A stretch of DNA of 64,000 nucleotides from Fictibacillus phosphorivorans (GCF_001629705.1 NZ_CP015378.1:2232001-2296000), one strand, 5' to 3'. Positions 17,462 to 27,337 are shown, counted from the stretch's first letter. Notes: a model not told the origin generated them from the letters alone. Numbers and translations are program-made.

Positions 17462-17971
17462 TTATACGATAGAAATATCTTCGATTTTCCATCCTACTCC
17501 CTCTACATATACTAATTCAGTCTTTATCACCATTTTCTCAGTAGATCCTACACCGTTGTAGTCTGTAGTCACTTTGAACTCATTTAGAAATTCGATCTCT
17601 GTTTTAGAGACTTCATGTTTAAAGTGTTTGATGTTCGAGATAGAAGACGAAACGTCCTCTTTGGATTGGGGTATTCCGTTACCTGAAGGATGCGTGGCTC
17701 TATAACCTGCTTCTGTCATAAGAGGTTTGATGTTTTGATATCGTTCACTCGGGTTGTCATACGTAAAGAATGACTTTAAAAACTTCTTATTCACTTCTTC
17801 CGCCTGGGAGGGCTCTATATTCGAGACCGCTTCTGCTTGTTGTTTATAATTCTCCTGATTGGCCCGTACTTCAGAGAGCTGACTTCTTAGACTGAACACA
17901 TAAAGGATGACAAGCACCATCATGATGATGAAGCCTGCAAACATGAGAAAAAATGACGTTCTTCGTTCCAT
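17462..17971 (-). CDS. Conjugation protein with one TM helix and NTF2-like domain
   Basis: 169 residues: cytoplasmic stub, one transmembrane helix (FFLMFAGFIIMMVLVILYVF), a coiled-coil-like linker (LSEVRANQENYKQQAEAV), then an extracytoplasmic domain of about 110 residues that resembles the NTF2-like periplasmic fold of VirB8 proteins. Last gene of the conjugation operon, with GGAGGG before ATG, 13 bases after the wall hydrolase. A broken duplicate lies at 13259. I infer a structural role in the transfer channel from position and topology. Confidence 0.65.
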   Translation of the reverse strand: MERRTSFFLMFAGFIIMMVLVILYVFSLRSQLSEVRANQENYKQQAEAVSNIEPSQAEEVNKKFLKSFFTYDNPSERYQNIKPLMTEAGYRATHPSGNGIPQSKEDVSSSISNIKHFKHEVSKTEIEFLNEFKVTTDYNGVGSTEKMVIKTELVYVEGVGWKIEDISIV

Positions 17972-17984
17972 GTTTCAACCCTCC

Positions 17985-19010
17985 TTATAATACACGTCTA
18001 TATCCTAAGAACGGATACAGCTGTTTCCACTCGGTTACGGATGAATACTCTACCCCGTTGTCGTTCGCGTTGATGAACTGATCGTTTCCGACATACATCC
18101 CCACATGACTCGCACCCGCTTTATAGGTAGAGAAGAAGACGAGATCCCCTGGTCTGATTTTTTCTTCTGCCACAGGAACCGTCACTTCATATTGCATTTG
18201 TGCTGTCCCGTTTAACGGTTTTCCGCTCAGTCCGAATGCGTATTCGAGTAGTCCTGAACAATCAAATCCTCCTGCAACAGGTTTTCTTCCTCCCCACACA
18301 TACGGAAACCCTAGATAGTTTTTCATCACATTATGTACGCGTTCCACATCGAACGCTTGATTACCGTTTGAGACGGTCGGACCACTGCCATTCACATAGC
18401 GAAGCACATGATCCACGTAATGAACATCCCCATAACTCTCCCAACCTTGTTTAGCTGCCATCATCTCACTAAAAGCAACAGCTACTTCTTTTGAGTACCC
18501 ACCGTTCTCTTTCGCGTACGGAATGAATCCTGCTCCAAAGTTATACGACTGTAGAGCGATTCTAATATCGCCGTCCGATTTCTTTAACACATCCGCAAAG
18601 TACTTGACTCCCGCTTGTATCGAGTACTCTGGGTCGATCAATGCTCCACGTGGAAGTCCAAGTGATTCGGACGACTGCATCACATCCAGATGACGACCAC
18701 CTGATTCTTGTTGGACAAGAGCGAGTAATAAATCCACCTGTTCAGAGATCCCTTCTTTTTCTGCGTACTTTCGTATGAGCGGTTCCCACCGTAACACTTC
18801 TTTTGTAATCTGTGCGTTTCCGTCCGTTGAAGTGCTATAAAAGTCTTCATCTAACTCGGAATCCCCACCAAGCGATAGCGCGACAAAGAGCGCGATACCG
18901 ATCAGACTCGTGAGAAGTAGAACACCTAGAAGAAGGAGCCATGTGGTGGGTCTTGTTAAAAGATACGCTTTGATTGAACGTTTGGCGGTCTTACGTAACA
19001 CACTTTGCAT
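17985..19010 (-). CDS. Conjugative peptidoglycan hydrolase (SLT-like plus NlpC/P60)
   Basis: 341 residues. One N-terminal transmembrane helix (about 18-45) is followed by a lysozyme-like transglycosylase domain with catalytic Glu in QQESGG (about residue 98) and ALQSYNFGAGFI. The C-terminal NlpC/P60 endopeptidase domain has Cys in FDCSG (about 249), His in SHVGMYVG (about 302) and NAND. This two-domain TcpG/Orf14-type enzyme opens the wall for the mating channel. It follows the VirB6-like gene by 18 bases with a GGAGG site. Confidence 0.92.
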   Translation of the reverse strand: MQSVLRKTAKRSIKAYLLTRPTTWLLLLGVLLLTSLIGIALFVALSLGGDSELDEDFYSTSTDGNAQITKEVLRWEPLIRKYAEKEGISEQVDLLLALVQQESGGRHLDVMQSSESLGLPRGALIDPEYSIQAGVKYFADVLKKSDGDIRIALQSYNFGAGFIPYAKENGGYSKEVAVAFSEMMAAKQGWESYGDVHYVDHVLRYVNGSGPTVSNGNQAFDVERVHNVMKNYLGFPYVWGGRKPVAGGFDCSGLLEYAFGLSGKPLNGTAQMQYEVTVPVAEEKIRPGDLVFFSTYKAGASHVGMYVGNDQFINANDNGVEYSSVTEWKQLYPFLGYRRVL

Positions 19011-19028
19011 GTAAAACTCCTCCTATCC

Positions 19029-20900
19029 TCAGTGTCTGCCTTCACTTCGCTTGTTTCGGTTATTATTTTCTTGCATCTTCCTCGCATCGATCTGCTTTTG
19101 TGCCTCATACCGGGTGATATGCTTTACACTACGAGCACTGCTCTGTTGTGGTCTCTCTTCTCGAACCACATAGTTCGCTCGTTTTGGTTCTGATCTCTTT
19201 TCACTATCAGATTCAGGGTTACGATACGATGAAACGGTCGAATTATTATTCTTTGTTGTTCGGGGTTGCTGCGTCTTTCGTTGTTGAGTCTCTTTGTCGC
19301 TTTTTCTATCTTGTTTATACTCTTTTAAACTCACAACACCAAACAGACTCTTTCTGGCCTGACTGGTTGCGACCACTTCTCTTTTTCCTTGTGCATGATC
19401 GAAGAGCACCCGTTTACTAAAACCGGGTTCTCTTTTGTCTGACTGATTACCATAATTATCTTTACGGAATGTGCCCTGGTTCGAGATGCGTTGTTCTTTG
19501 CTGCTGTTGTGTTTAGACTGATGGTTACGACCGTGCGATTTATTCCCCGTCATCCGTTTAGCCACACTATATCCTTTTTCACCAACTTCACTTGCAGCAC
19601 CCGCTGCTTGAAAGGTCATACGTTCTGCGATCTGTTGACCTTGCACCATCCCGCTTGAAGCCACTTCAAAGATCTCAGAACGATACTTCATAAGTCCCCA
19701 GATGATGAGCACGATCAAAAACACGACGAACGCATATCCTTCAATGCCGTTTGATATCTTTACAGATTCATAGACTAAAGTGGCCATTCCGGTAATAACA
19801 GCTGTGAGTAACACGAGTCCGCCTTTCATCAGCAACACCCCGATGATCTTTTTAAAGTGGTTAAGAGCCGTCTCACTGAAACTCGGGATGAGTGATAGGA
19901 TGAGCGGTATGGCGGTAAAGATCACGAGTGCTAAAAACCACACCTGCAATAGAAACTTAAAACTAGACAACAAGATGACCGGTATCGCAAGACTGAACGT
20001 CGAGATGATTGTGATGATGAGGTAGCCAAATCTCTCTCCGCTATACTCCGGTGACATTTGTTTATTTTCAAAATCTGAGATTTCCTTTTTTACAATAACT
20101 GACCTTTGTTCTAAACCCTCATCTGTATATGGTTTTATCTTAATGAGGTTTTCAAAACGATTCGGGTTTTCTTTATTAACCTCTTTTTCTTTTGTTGTAC
20201 CATAGTTTAGTAGAGTATACGGACGCTTCACCATGAGGTTAAAGAGCTGGTTTTGTAACACAGCCGTTCCTTCTTGTGCACTGAATGATTCGTTACCGTC
20301 TAAGGTGTCCGACGTAAGAAGAACATTAGCCGAACTTGCGATTCCTTCGATGTCTGAGCCCCATTCGTTCAACTGTTGGATGTTACCTGTCGTATCTTCA
20401 TAAAACCAGAACGTGAAAATCATGATGACGAGTGCTCCGATTATAGCTTTGATGGCATGTCCGCTCTGTTGGTTCACATAATACCGATAAGCAGCCGTTC
20501 CACCCACGATAATGATGAAAAGCGATAAAAACGTACTCACCATGATGGTATAGATTCGTTCACTCATCTCACCCGCACTCTTTACCATGAGTGAGATGAG
20601 GTCAAAACTCATGAGTTGATTAACGGCATATAACGTAAAAGACGAGATTACTTTATTAAAACTCCATAAACCTGCATTGATAGAGTGAAGTGCCCGGTCT
20701 CCTGTTGCTTTGATTCCATCGTCGATGTCCGCTTCTAACTTATAATGGTCTAGCGGGTAATGACTCTGCTCTAGTTCGATCCTTCCGATCTTCTCGATCT
20801 TTTTCTCTACCGTCGGTGAGGGGTCGTTGGCGTTCGTACTACTTGGCAGAAGAAGAAACAAAAAGACAAAGAGAATTAAGATTCTTTTAAGGTGGTGCAT
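19029..20900 (-). CDS. VirB6/TcpH-like polytopic channel protein
   Basis: About 623 residues. Signal-like first helix, a charged extracytoplasmic stretch, then roughly six transmembrane helices between residues 100 and 405 (for example TFLSLFIIIVGGTAAYRYYV, AIIGALVIMIFTFWFY, GYAFVVFLIVLIIWGLM). The last 200 residues are a hydrophilic basic tail rich in R, K, Q and S. This is the layout of TcpH of pCW3 and Orf15 of Tn916, the inner-membrane core of the channel. ATG at 20900 is preferred to the TTG one codon upstream; GGGAGGGG precedes it. Confidence 0.85.
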   Translation of the reverse strand: MHHLKRILILFVFLFLLLPSSTNANDPSPTVEKKIEKIGRIELEQSHYPLDHYKLEADIDDGIKATGDRALHSINAGLWSFNKVISSFTLYAVNQLMSFDLISLMVKSAGEMSERIYTIMVSTFLSLFIIIVGGTAAYRYYVNQQSGHAIKAIIGALVIMIFTFWFYEDTTGNIQQLNEWGSDIEGIASSANVLLTSDTLDGNESFSAQEGTAVLQNQLFNLMVKRPYTLLNYGTTKEKEVNKENPNRFENLIKIKPYTDEGLEQRSVIVKKEISDFENKQMSPEYSGERFGYLIITIISTFSLAIPVILLSSFKFLLQVWFLALVIFTAIPLILSLIPSFSETALNHFKKIIGVLLMKGGLVLLTAVITGMATLVYESVKISNGIEGYAFVVFLIVLIIWGLMKYRSEIFEVASSGMVQGQQIAERMTFQAAGAASEVGEKGYSVAKRMTGNKSHGRNHQSKHNSSKEQRISNQGTFRKDNYGNQSDKREPGFSKRVLFDHAQGKREVVATSQARKSLFGVVSLKEYKQDRKSDKETQQRKTQQPRTTKNNNSTVSSYRNPESDSEKRSEPKRANYVVREERPQQSSARSVKHITRYEAQKQIDARKMQENNNRNKRSEGRH

Positions 20901-20913
20901 CAAAACCCCTCCC

Positions 20914-21345
20914 TTAATCTTTACAATGAATACATTTCTCTAACTCATACTTATCTCTAATTTCCTCACGGTCGATCTTCATACTCTGATCCACATCGAT
21001 CCTCCACTCATCTCCTTTTTCACGAATGAGAAGTTGGTCTTCTACTGTGTTCTCACCATTAGGGTTGCGAAATGTCGTCATCACATAATACTGATCAGAT
21101 TCATTGCTTGGATAGATTTCATATTGAATGTCTTCGTATTTTAATCCTGAATCTTTTTGTTTTGCTGTTTTATCTACCTCATAAGATCCGTTTTCATAAA
21201 CCAGTTTTTGTTGTTGTTTATAGTCACTATCGAAATAAGCTTTCTCCCAATCATAAGCCACTTTAGCTATGTCTTCGGGTTCTGTTCCACTGCAGCCTCC
21301 TAATAGGAGTAGAGTTAGTGGTAGTACGAGATATGATTGTTTCAT
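20914..21345 (-). CDS. Conjugation-associated lipoprotein
   Basis: 143 residues with a lipoprotein signal peptide (lipobox LLGGC, Cys at residue 18) and a compact domain of about 110 residues (VAYDWEKAYFDSDYKQQQKLVYEN, then YEIYPSNESDQYYVMTTFRN) that looks NTF2-like, as in DUF4878-type lipoproteins. Ends with a CIHC pair. Its start overlaps the VirB4 stop (TGATG), so it is translationally coupled and belongs to the transfer operon. Exact function unknown. Confidence 0.75.
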   Translation of the reverse strand: MKQSYLVLPLTLLLLGGCSGTEPEDIAKVAYDWEKAYFDSDYKQQQKLVYENGSYEVDKTAKQKDSGLKYEDIQYEIYPSNESDQYYVMTTFRNPNGENTVEDQLLIREKGDEWRIDVDQSMKIDREEIRDKYELEKCIHCKD

Positions 21346-23783
21346 CAGATGAAAGCCTCCTCTGTTTCCCGTCTTCCTTTATCTTCTTCTTTCGTGTTGA
21401 ACGCGTCTTTCCATTCGTTGAACGGTACATCGATCTGTATCTTGGCCGTGCGACCGTAGATGTCTTCCATCACACATTGTCCTTCACTCAAGTTCTTTAA
21501 CAGCTCTCGGTTCTCTTTGTTGTCTTCGATGCCAAGAAACTCAATGATGTTCCCCGCTTCTTCAATCGTTTTCGCTTTGAACGAAAACTTGGTTCCGATT
21601 CCTTCTTTCACATCTGCACGGTTATAATCAACCGTTGATTGTGTGACGATGTATACAGCAGATCGAAGAGAACGACCCGTTCGAAGCATCTCTTTGATGA
21701 GCTTATGACCCTGACCGGTGTTCGTTAACATCCACGCTTCTTCAAAGATCGTGATCTTTGTCTGTGAATCGTCTCGGGCGAACTTTGTTGCGAACTTCGC
21801 GAGCGGAATCATGAGTGCGACTGCGATATGTTCATCTCGGGTAGCGGGCTTTTCTCCGTCTTCTGGAAGCGTTAAGTTCTGAATCTGTAAGATGTTCACT
21901 TGTTCTTTTAAAGAGATCCCAGACACGTCTCCGTTCGAGAACATGAGTTTCGCGACACCGTTCGTTCCGACTTCATATAACAGATCACCCACGTTCTGTA
22001 CTTCTTTATCTTCAGAAGACTGAAGATACTTGACGACTTTTAACAGTCCAGGTTTACGTTCTGTTGTTAACACATGACGTACCCCTTTATAGATGGCCGT
22101 CTTGATGTTTCTCTCCTGACTCTGAAGTTCTGCTAAGTATTCAAGAATCGCGACCGCGGTATCATGCGCTTCTTCTCCTTCTAAGAAGGTGAGCGGGTCG
22201 AGTTTCCCAGCGTCCCTCTTATCACTCGAGAACGTGATATAGTTGAAGCTCTCTATAAGATCAGCGAACGGCGATTGTTCCTCTCCGATCGTCGCTTTAA
22301 ACTTCTTTTCCACTTCGTTCTTAGGATCCGTCATCAGAATCTTTGCGCCAAAGAAGATTGCATTTAACAAGATATCCTTCAACAAAAACGATTTCCCCAT
22401 CCCGGTTGGTCCTGAGATCGTCACGTGAGGTGACGAGTATTTAGAGCCTTTTAACCCGAGCTGACCTAGAAAAGGATGATAAAAGACTAAAAAGGGTGAG
22501 TTCTCGACCGTCTCTCCTGGACTCGTGATGTCTTTTCCGAGATAGAAGCCGACCGTGTTCCCGACTTTACGGGTGAGCGAGAAGAGCGAATCACTGAACG
22601 ACTCGGGTGTTAAGATCTGTTCCCAGTCGGGTGCGACTATGTCCGCGCCTGGTATCGACTGATGAAAAAGAAGCAGTTGATCGGCGAGCGGCTGCAACAC
22701 CTCCACCCCACGATCTTTAAACGCTCGTTTAAGTCGAGTCACCCGACTTCGACATTCACTCTTCGTCATCCCCCATACGACGAAGTGCGTATACGTGCGA
22801 AGAAGCGGTTTTCCTTGGTTCTTGATGTCGTTCTCTAACTCATGAAGAAGCGTTCGGCCAGCGTTGATGAGAGAATCTTCGTCTTCGTTCGCTTGTAACA
22901 GTTGAGAGTCTTGATCACGAAACCGCCTCTTGATCTTGTTCGTCTCGCTATAGTCGTCCTTTTTCTCCTTATAGTGCGTCCGGATATGCACTTCGACCGG
23001 AAACCCCAGCTCTTGAAAGAAGTACGACCACGCACGTCCGTTCATATCGACCGGAAACTCGGTGACGGGTAGGAACGCACAATAACTCTCATCTTCTAAC
23101 TGCTGAATCCGGATGAACCCCGCGTCCGACTGATGAAGGATTCCTTCGGTTAGCGACGAGATCGATTCGTCATTCTCTCTTTCATTCTTCATCCCACGGG
23201 TGAAGAAGTGACGAAGAAGGTAGTGAAGTTCTTCTTTTTTCGCTCTTGTTGCTGGTAAGTAGGACGATAGCGTCGCGAACGCACTCTCTTCACTCTCTCG
23301 GTACTGATTCAATAATTCACCATCGATTCCGTTATAACCGGACAGTCGCTGCACATACCGGTTCAGTCCCTTTAGAGAGCGAATGGTGGTCCCAAGAATA
23401 TTGTCACCTTCGTTCTCTTTACGTTCTAACTTGATACCAATGAAGAACTTGTACTCGACGGTATCTTTTGCTTCTTCGATCAGAATGTCTCGTAAGCGCT
23501 CGGCGTAATAAGAGCCAACAGACGCATACTTACCTTCGTATTGATTCTGAAGTTTAGAGATCCGGGCCTCAATATCAACGGGTACCGGTAGGATCTTATA
23601 ATCGATCTCTAGAAATCCTGACAGCTGCCACGCGAGTTTTTCTAACCGGTACACCAAGTTCTCTAGTGCTTCTTGTTCGTTGATCCCGACCGTGTTCTCA
23701 AACACGCGATAATAACTCCAGATGTCTTCACTCTTTGTGATGACTAGGTTGTTCTCTATTCTGTGAATCGGAAACTGCAGCAC
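21345..23783 (-). CDS. VirB4/TcpF-type conjugation ATPase
   Basis: About 812 residues. Walker A GPTGMGKSF at about residue 458, Walker B TIFEEAWML about 680, followed by the ATPase hallmark RTGRSLRSAVYIVTQS. This powers channel assembly and substrate movement, like VirB4 of type IV secretion and TcpF/Orf16 of Gram-positive systems. The open frame begins at GTG 23855, but that codon has no ribosome site. GTG at 23783 has GAGGTG six bases upstream and overlaps the stop of the preceding TcpE gene, so it is preferred. Confidence 0.92.
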   Translation of the reverse strand: MLQFPIHRIENNLVITKSEDIWSYYRVFENTVGINEQEALENLVYRLEKLAWQLSGFLEIDYKILPVPVDIEARISKLQNQYEGKYASVGSYYAERLRDILIEEAKDTVEYKFFIGIKLERKENEGDNILGTTIRSLKGLNRYVQRLSGYNGIDGELLNQYRESEESAFATLSSYLPATRAKKEELHYLLRHFFTRGMKNERENDESISSLTEGILHQSDAGFIRIQQLEDESYCAFLPVTEFPVDMNGRAWSYFFQELGFPVEVHIRTHYKEKKDDYSETNKIKRRFRDQDSQLLQANEDEDSLINAGRTLLHELENDIKNQGKPLLRTYTHFVVWGMTKSECRSRVTRLKRAFKDRGVEVLQPLADQLLLFHQSIPGADIVAPDWEQILTPESFSDSLFSLTRKVGNTVGFYLGKDITSPGETVENSPFLVFYHPFLGQLGLKGSKYSSPHVTISGPTGMGKSFLLKDILLNAIFFGAKILMTDPKNEVEKKFKATIGEEQSPFADLIESFNYITFSSDKRDAGKLDPLTFLEGEEAHDTAVAILEYLAELQSQERNIKTAIYKGVRHVLTTERKPGLLKVVKYLQSSEDKEVQNVGDLLYEVGTNGVAKLMFSNGDVSGISLKEQVNILQIQNLTLPEDGEKPATRDEHIAVALMIPLAKFATKFARDDSQTKITIFEEAWMLTNTGQGHKLIKEMLRTGRSLRSAVYIVTQSTVDYNRADVKEGIGTKFSFKAKTIEEAGNIIEFLGIEDNKENRELLKNLSEGQCVMEDIYGRTAKIQIDVPFNEWKDAFNTKEEDKGRRETEEAFI

Positions 23784-23793
23784 AACAATCACC

Positions 23794-24180
23794 TCAACTT
23801 TTAAAGGGTTCGTATCGAGTGGAAACGGAGTAATTCGAGTCCACTCTTCTCCCACTACAATAGCTCTCTCGTTTATGGATAGAGTACCGAAACAGTCCTG
23901 TTAAAAAACGATCCAACCGTTTACCGTCCATCCTCGCTCGGCAGAGAAGTCCTGACGTCATCCAAGGCACGACCGTATAGAACGCGAGCGTGAGAGACGA
24001 AGGAAGGAATGAACTGAGCGTGTTCCGAAACAACAACAGGATGCCGAGTATGAGTAGTGCGACCACGATCTGGCGGATCTCGATGCCTTTTGAGAAGACG
24101 AGTCCGCGATCTCCTTTTCCCAGACTGTACACTTTGATCGGATACCGCCACATCTTTCGGTAACTATAACTCCGCCTCAT
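23794..24180 (-). CDS. TcpE-like small membrane protein
   Basis: 128 residues from the ATG at 24180, which overlaps the stop of the preceding gene (ATGA) and has CGGAGG nine bases upstream; the longer open frame to 24303 is only antisense noise over that gene. Two hydrophobic helices (about residues 33-50 and 57-75) with a basic N-terminus (RRSYSYRKMWRYPIKVYSLG) typical of the TcpE family. In pCW3 TcpE interacts with TcpD at the inner membrane. Position between TcpD-like and VirB4 genes matches the pCW3 order. Confidence 0.85.
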   Translation of the reverse strand: MRRSYSYRKMWRYPIKVYSLGKGDRGLVFSKGIEIRQIVVALLILGILLLFRNTLSSFLPSSLTLAFYTVVPWMTSGLLCRARMDGKRLDRFLTGLFRYSIHKRESYCSGRRVDSNYSVSTRYEPFKS

Positions 24181-24410
24181 GAGAGTCCTCCGTTCTTCAC
24201 ACCATCCCATAATGCTTTCGCGATACCTTCGAATTCTCCTGGGTTCGCGACAATCACATAACAGACGACCGCGAAGATGAAACTTGAGAAGAACTGGCCC
24301 CATCGTTGCGAGATAAAAGCGCGAACGATCATCACGATCATGATGATAAAGAGTACGGCGGCCACTTGCGTCGACACATAATCTGTTAGTCCAGTAAGAT
24401 CTGGTAACAT
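24177..24410 (-). CDS. TcpD-like small conjugation membrane protein
   Basis: 77 residues with two hydrophobic helices (AAVLFIIMIVMIVRAFI and FFSSFIFAVVCYVIVA) and a short acidic/glycine-rich end. GGAGGG before ATG, four bases after TcpC; stop overlaps TcpE. Size, topology and gene order match TcpD of pCW3 and the matching small protein of Tn916-like elements. Confidence 0.75.
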   Translation of the reverse strand: MLPDLTGLTDYVSTQVAAVLFIIMIVMIVRAFISQRWGQFFSSFIFAVVCYVIVANPGEFEGIAKALWDGVKNGGLS

Positions 24411-24414
24411 GGTT

Positions 24415-25395
24415 TTACCCTCCTATCGAATGAAGTAGTTTTTTCACATAGAACTTGTCTTGTTTTTCTTCCACAATGATCGTGAATGGTTGCTTCGTCA
24501 CGATCCCCGTCTCCCCGTCTTCTAGAAGGACGAGTGTTTTGATGAGGTACGTGTTTTTTTCCCTGTCATATACCTTAAAATTCTCTACTCCCCTATACTG
24601 ATACAGATCTTTTAGTGACTCCGGTCTTTCCATGAGGTAACTCATCTCACTCACCGTGTTCTCGGTGTAGGATGTGAAGAACTGGGTCGCGAACCTTTTT
24701 AGTTCATCTTCTTTTTTTAGGTTCTTTTTGCTGTCGTCTTCCTGGTTCTTAACGGCAGAAAGTCTCGTTTCACTCGGAGCGTTTGAAAAATACGGTTGTT
24801 CGATCACGTTGAAGTTCTTCCCATCTGTTCCAACCGGGACCGTAATCATCACTTTCTTCGTAAGAGGTGTGACAGGAATCTTCTTTTCTCCCTTCTTCGG
24901 AACGGGTGGTGTTGGGAGTGTTTCATATGAAACATTGTAGGTATAGTAAGCGTTTTCACCCTTACTCCTCTTCTTATAAAGAGAAATGCTTTGTAGTTTT
25001 CTTTCTCCTTTGAAGCTAGTGTTATTCTCCATATCTGGTAGTGTGAGCCCTTCTGCGAGATAACGACTCAAATCCTCACTTCGTTTCTTTCGCTCTTCTT
25101 CAGTGACAGGAATGTGGATGAACTTTCTTACAAACTCTTCCGTGTACGCTTCGCCTGCAGGTGATGTGATGAAACCTTCATCCACCATTTTTTCTAGCTC
25201 TTCTTCCGTTGAGTCTTGGTACCCGTTCACTTTTTCGTTTAGAAATGCAGTACGAAGATACGATTGTGTGGTGATGAAGAGTACCGCGAGAACCCCCATC
25301 CAAAAGAGAAAGCTCACTACACTTCTAGAGTTCATCCGAGCCGACGGTACACGTCTTTCTTTTTTACGTTTAAGGTAAGAGAATACGTTTTTCAT
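24415..25395 (-). CDS. TcpC-like (VirB8-type) conjugation protein
   Basis: 326 residues. Basic cytoplasmic N-terminus (FSYLKRKKERRVPSARMNS), one transmembrane helix (residues about 27-46), then two NTF2-like extracytoplasmic domains separated near residue 230 (FATQFFTSYTENTVSEMSYLM opens the second). TcpC-family proteins anchor the transfer apparatus at the membrane. AGGAGG before ATG; overlaps the 3' end of the coupling ATPase gene by 26 bases. Confidence 0.88.
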   Translation of the reverse strand: MKNVFSYLKRKKERRVPSARMNSRSVVSFLFWMGVLAVLFITTQSYLRTAFLNEKVNGYQDSTEEELEKMVDEGFITSPAGEAYTEEFVRKFIHIPVTEEERKKRSEDLSRYLAEGLTLPDMENNTSFKGERKLQSISLYKKRSKGENAYYTYNVSYETLPTPPVPKKGEKKIPVTPLTKKVMITVPVGTDGKNFNVIEQPYFSNAPSETRLSAVKNQEDDSKKNLKKEDELKRFATQFFTSYTENTVSEMSYLMERPESLKDLYQYRGVENFKVYDREKNTYLIKTLVLLEDGETGIVTKQPFTIIVEEKQDKFYVKKLLHSIGG

Positions 25396-27337
25396 TTGTC
25401 AGTCCTCCTAGATCTAGCGCGTTTCTCACGTACACACGCCTAAAATAGGTGTCACCGAGACCTTCTTCGACCATCTTTCGGTTGATGAAGATCTCTCCGA
25501 TCTGTAGGTTCTTGATCTCACGGGGATTCGCTTTGAACCGTTCTACGTCTCGAACGGTCCCCATATCTGCTTCTTGGCGGAGTCGGTTGTTCTTCCGCTC
25601 GACCTGTTGCGTCACTTCTTGATCTTGAAACGTGCCGAACACTTCGGCGATCCGCTCCGCGTCTTTTGCGGAGTTCACGCGACCGGTTGCGATGATGTTA
25701 CAGTTCGAGATGATCTGTTCGGTCATCACAGGATCCACACTATCGATATCAGATAACGTTTGGGTGCTTATGATGCATTCGAACCCGGCTGAACGTGACT
25801 TGTTCACGATATCGACCATCCGACGATCACCATACGCACTGAACTCGTCATATACCGCGAATATCGCTTGTCGGCCCTTCGCTTGTCTGTGAGCGACGAG
25901 GGAGTTCACATCGAGGATCACAAGCTTACCGATCCGCTTGATATAATCGGCATAACGGCTGCCAGAGACCGAGAAAATCACCACGTTATTGTTCTCTGTG
26001 ATATGTCGAAGATCGATTCCGTCCTCCTTCTCGGTGAACAAAGACCCCAGGTCACTCTCGATTAGTTCGCCGAGCTGCATGCGAAGCCGTGTGAGGCACC
26101 CTTCGACGATCTCGCTCGGAAATTCGTCATCGAGCGTATTTTTTATGCTTTGTAACTTCTCACTGAGTACCGATACCGTTATGTTTCTTGTTTGTTTGAT
26201 CACTTTTGTCTCTTTTTGCTTAGGAGTTCCTGTGAAGTCGTCCAGATCATCCTGTGGTGGTTCAACTTCGACCGTTGTCTCATATTCTTCTGAGATCTCT
26301 TGTTCAGTGGTCTTCTCTTGAAACAACTTCTTTGTTTGACTCAAGTTGGTGAGTTTCGTGATGGTGTGTAGATCGCGAGTCTCGTTACACTCGTCGATGA
26401 GCTTGATGATGAGCTGTAGGTAGCGTGAGGCGATATCCGTATAGTACGCACCGTCTCCTTCTGTTGAAAAAGAGAAGAGTGACATGAGTTTGTCTCTCGT
26501 TTCTGTCGGTGTGCCATTTTTTATCGGATTGTAGGTGTGGTGGTCGGATTCAGAAAAGAGATACACCTCTTTTCTATAGGCTTCGGCTAATGCTTTGAAC
26601 TCGAGCATCGATTTACGTTCGCCCTTACCGTCAAAGAAGATGACGGGCTTGTTCTGTTTTAACGCGCTCTCCATGATCGAAGCGATGAGGGTCGTCTTAC
26701 CCGTCCCCGTACCGCCTGTCGCGAGCATATGATAGTTCATCTCATGAGGTTTTAGTTCTAAGTGTTCTCCGGTATCGGTATACCCGATGAACGGGGACTG
26801 TTTGTCTGTCGTTCGGTACTGAAGTTGCTTCTGAGAAAGAAAACTCACTCGTTTGTCCCGAAAACGTTTATACCGTCCTTCGGCTTTTCTTCGCTTCACC
26901 TCTTCAGACTTTGTCGTGATCCGTCTTTTAAAGAAGTAGGTAGCGTAGATGTAATACAAAAAACCAAGTATTAGTGAAAGAGCGAACACACTCAGATAGC
27001 TCGAAGATGAAACGGGATACGCTCTGTTTTGATTAAACAACTGTTCAACGAGATCGGTCACGAACGGTACATTTACGCCGGAAAGTACACCAAGATAACT
27101 GAAAAGCGTGCCAGAGGCGTAGAGCATCATCAGAATACTACAGCCTATGCTCAAACAAAGGTAAGCGTAAAGATCTCGTTTTATCGTGTAAAGAAGAAAG
27201 AACGGCAATAACCCTGTTACAGCAGGTACGATGAAGAATAGGATCAGAACGCCCACACACAGGTAGAGAACAAGGTCTCCGATCAATCGATCACTTTCAC
27301 TTTGCGGTTGTTCCCGACTCTCCATCAGAGGTTCCAA
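25370..27337 (-). CDS. Type IV coupling protein (VirD4/TraG-like)
   Basis: 655 residues. About four N-terminal hydrophobic helices (residues 20-145), then an ATPase with Walker A GGTGTGKTT (about 211), Walker B VYDEFSAYGD (about 499) and STQTLSDI. It links the relaxase-DNA complex to the channel. An acidic insert around residues 345-385 (EISEEYETTVEVEPPQDDLDD) separates the lobes. TTG start at 27337 with GGAGGAGGTG seven bases before, overlapping the preceding gene by 41 bases. Together with the relaxation-type gene it heads the transfer operon. Confidence 0.92.
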   Translation of the reverse strand: MEPLMESREQPQSESDRLIGDLVLYLCVGVLILFFIVPAVTGLLPFFLLYTIKRDLYAYLCLSIGCSILMMLYASGTLFSYLGVLSGVNVPFVTDLVEQLFNQNRAYPVSSSSYLSVFALSLILGFLYYIYATYFFKRRITTKSEEVKRRKAEGRYKRFRDKRVSFLSQKQLQYRTTDKQSPFIGYTDTGEHLELKPHEMNYHMLATGGTGTGKTTLIASIMESALKQNKPVIFFDGKGERKSMLEFKALAEAYRKEVYLFSESDHHTYNPIKNGTPTETRDKLMSLFSFSTEGDGAYYTDIASRYLQLIIKLIDECNETRDLHTITKLTNLSQTKKLFQEKTTEQEISEEYETTVEVEPPQDDLDDFTGTPKQKETKVIKQTRNITVSVLSEKLQSIKNTLDDEFPSEIVEGCLTRLRMQLGELIESDLGSLFTEKEDGIDLRHITENNNVVIFSVSGSRYADYIKRIGKLVILDVNSLVAHRQAKGRQAIFAVYDEFSAYGDRRMVDIVNKSRSAGFECIISTQTLSDIDSVDPVMTEQIISNCNIIATGRVNSAKDAERIAEVFGTFQDQEVTQQVERKNNRLRQEADMGTVRDVERFKANPREIKNLQIGEIFINRKMVEEGLGDTYFRRVYVRNALDLGGLTNEKRILLP

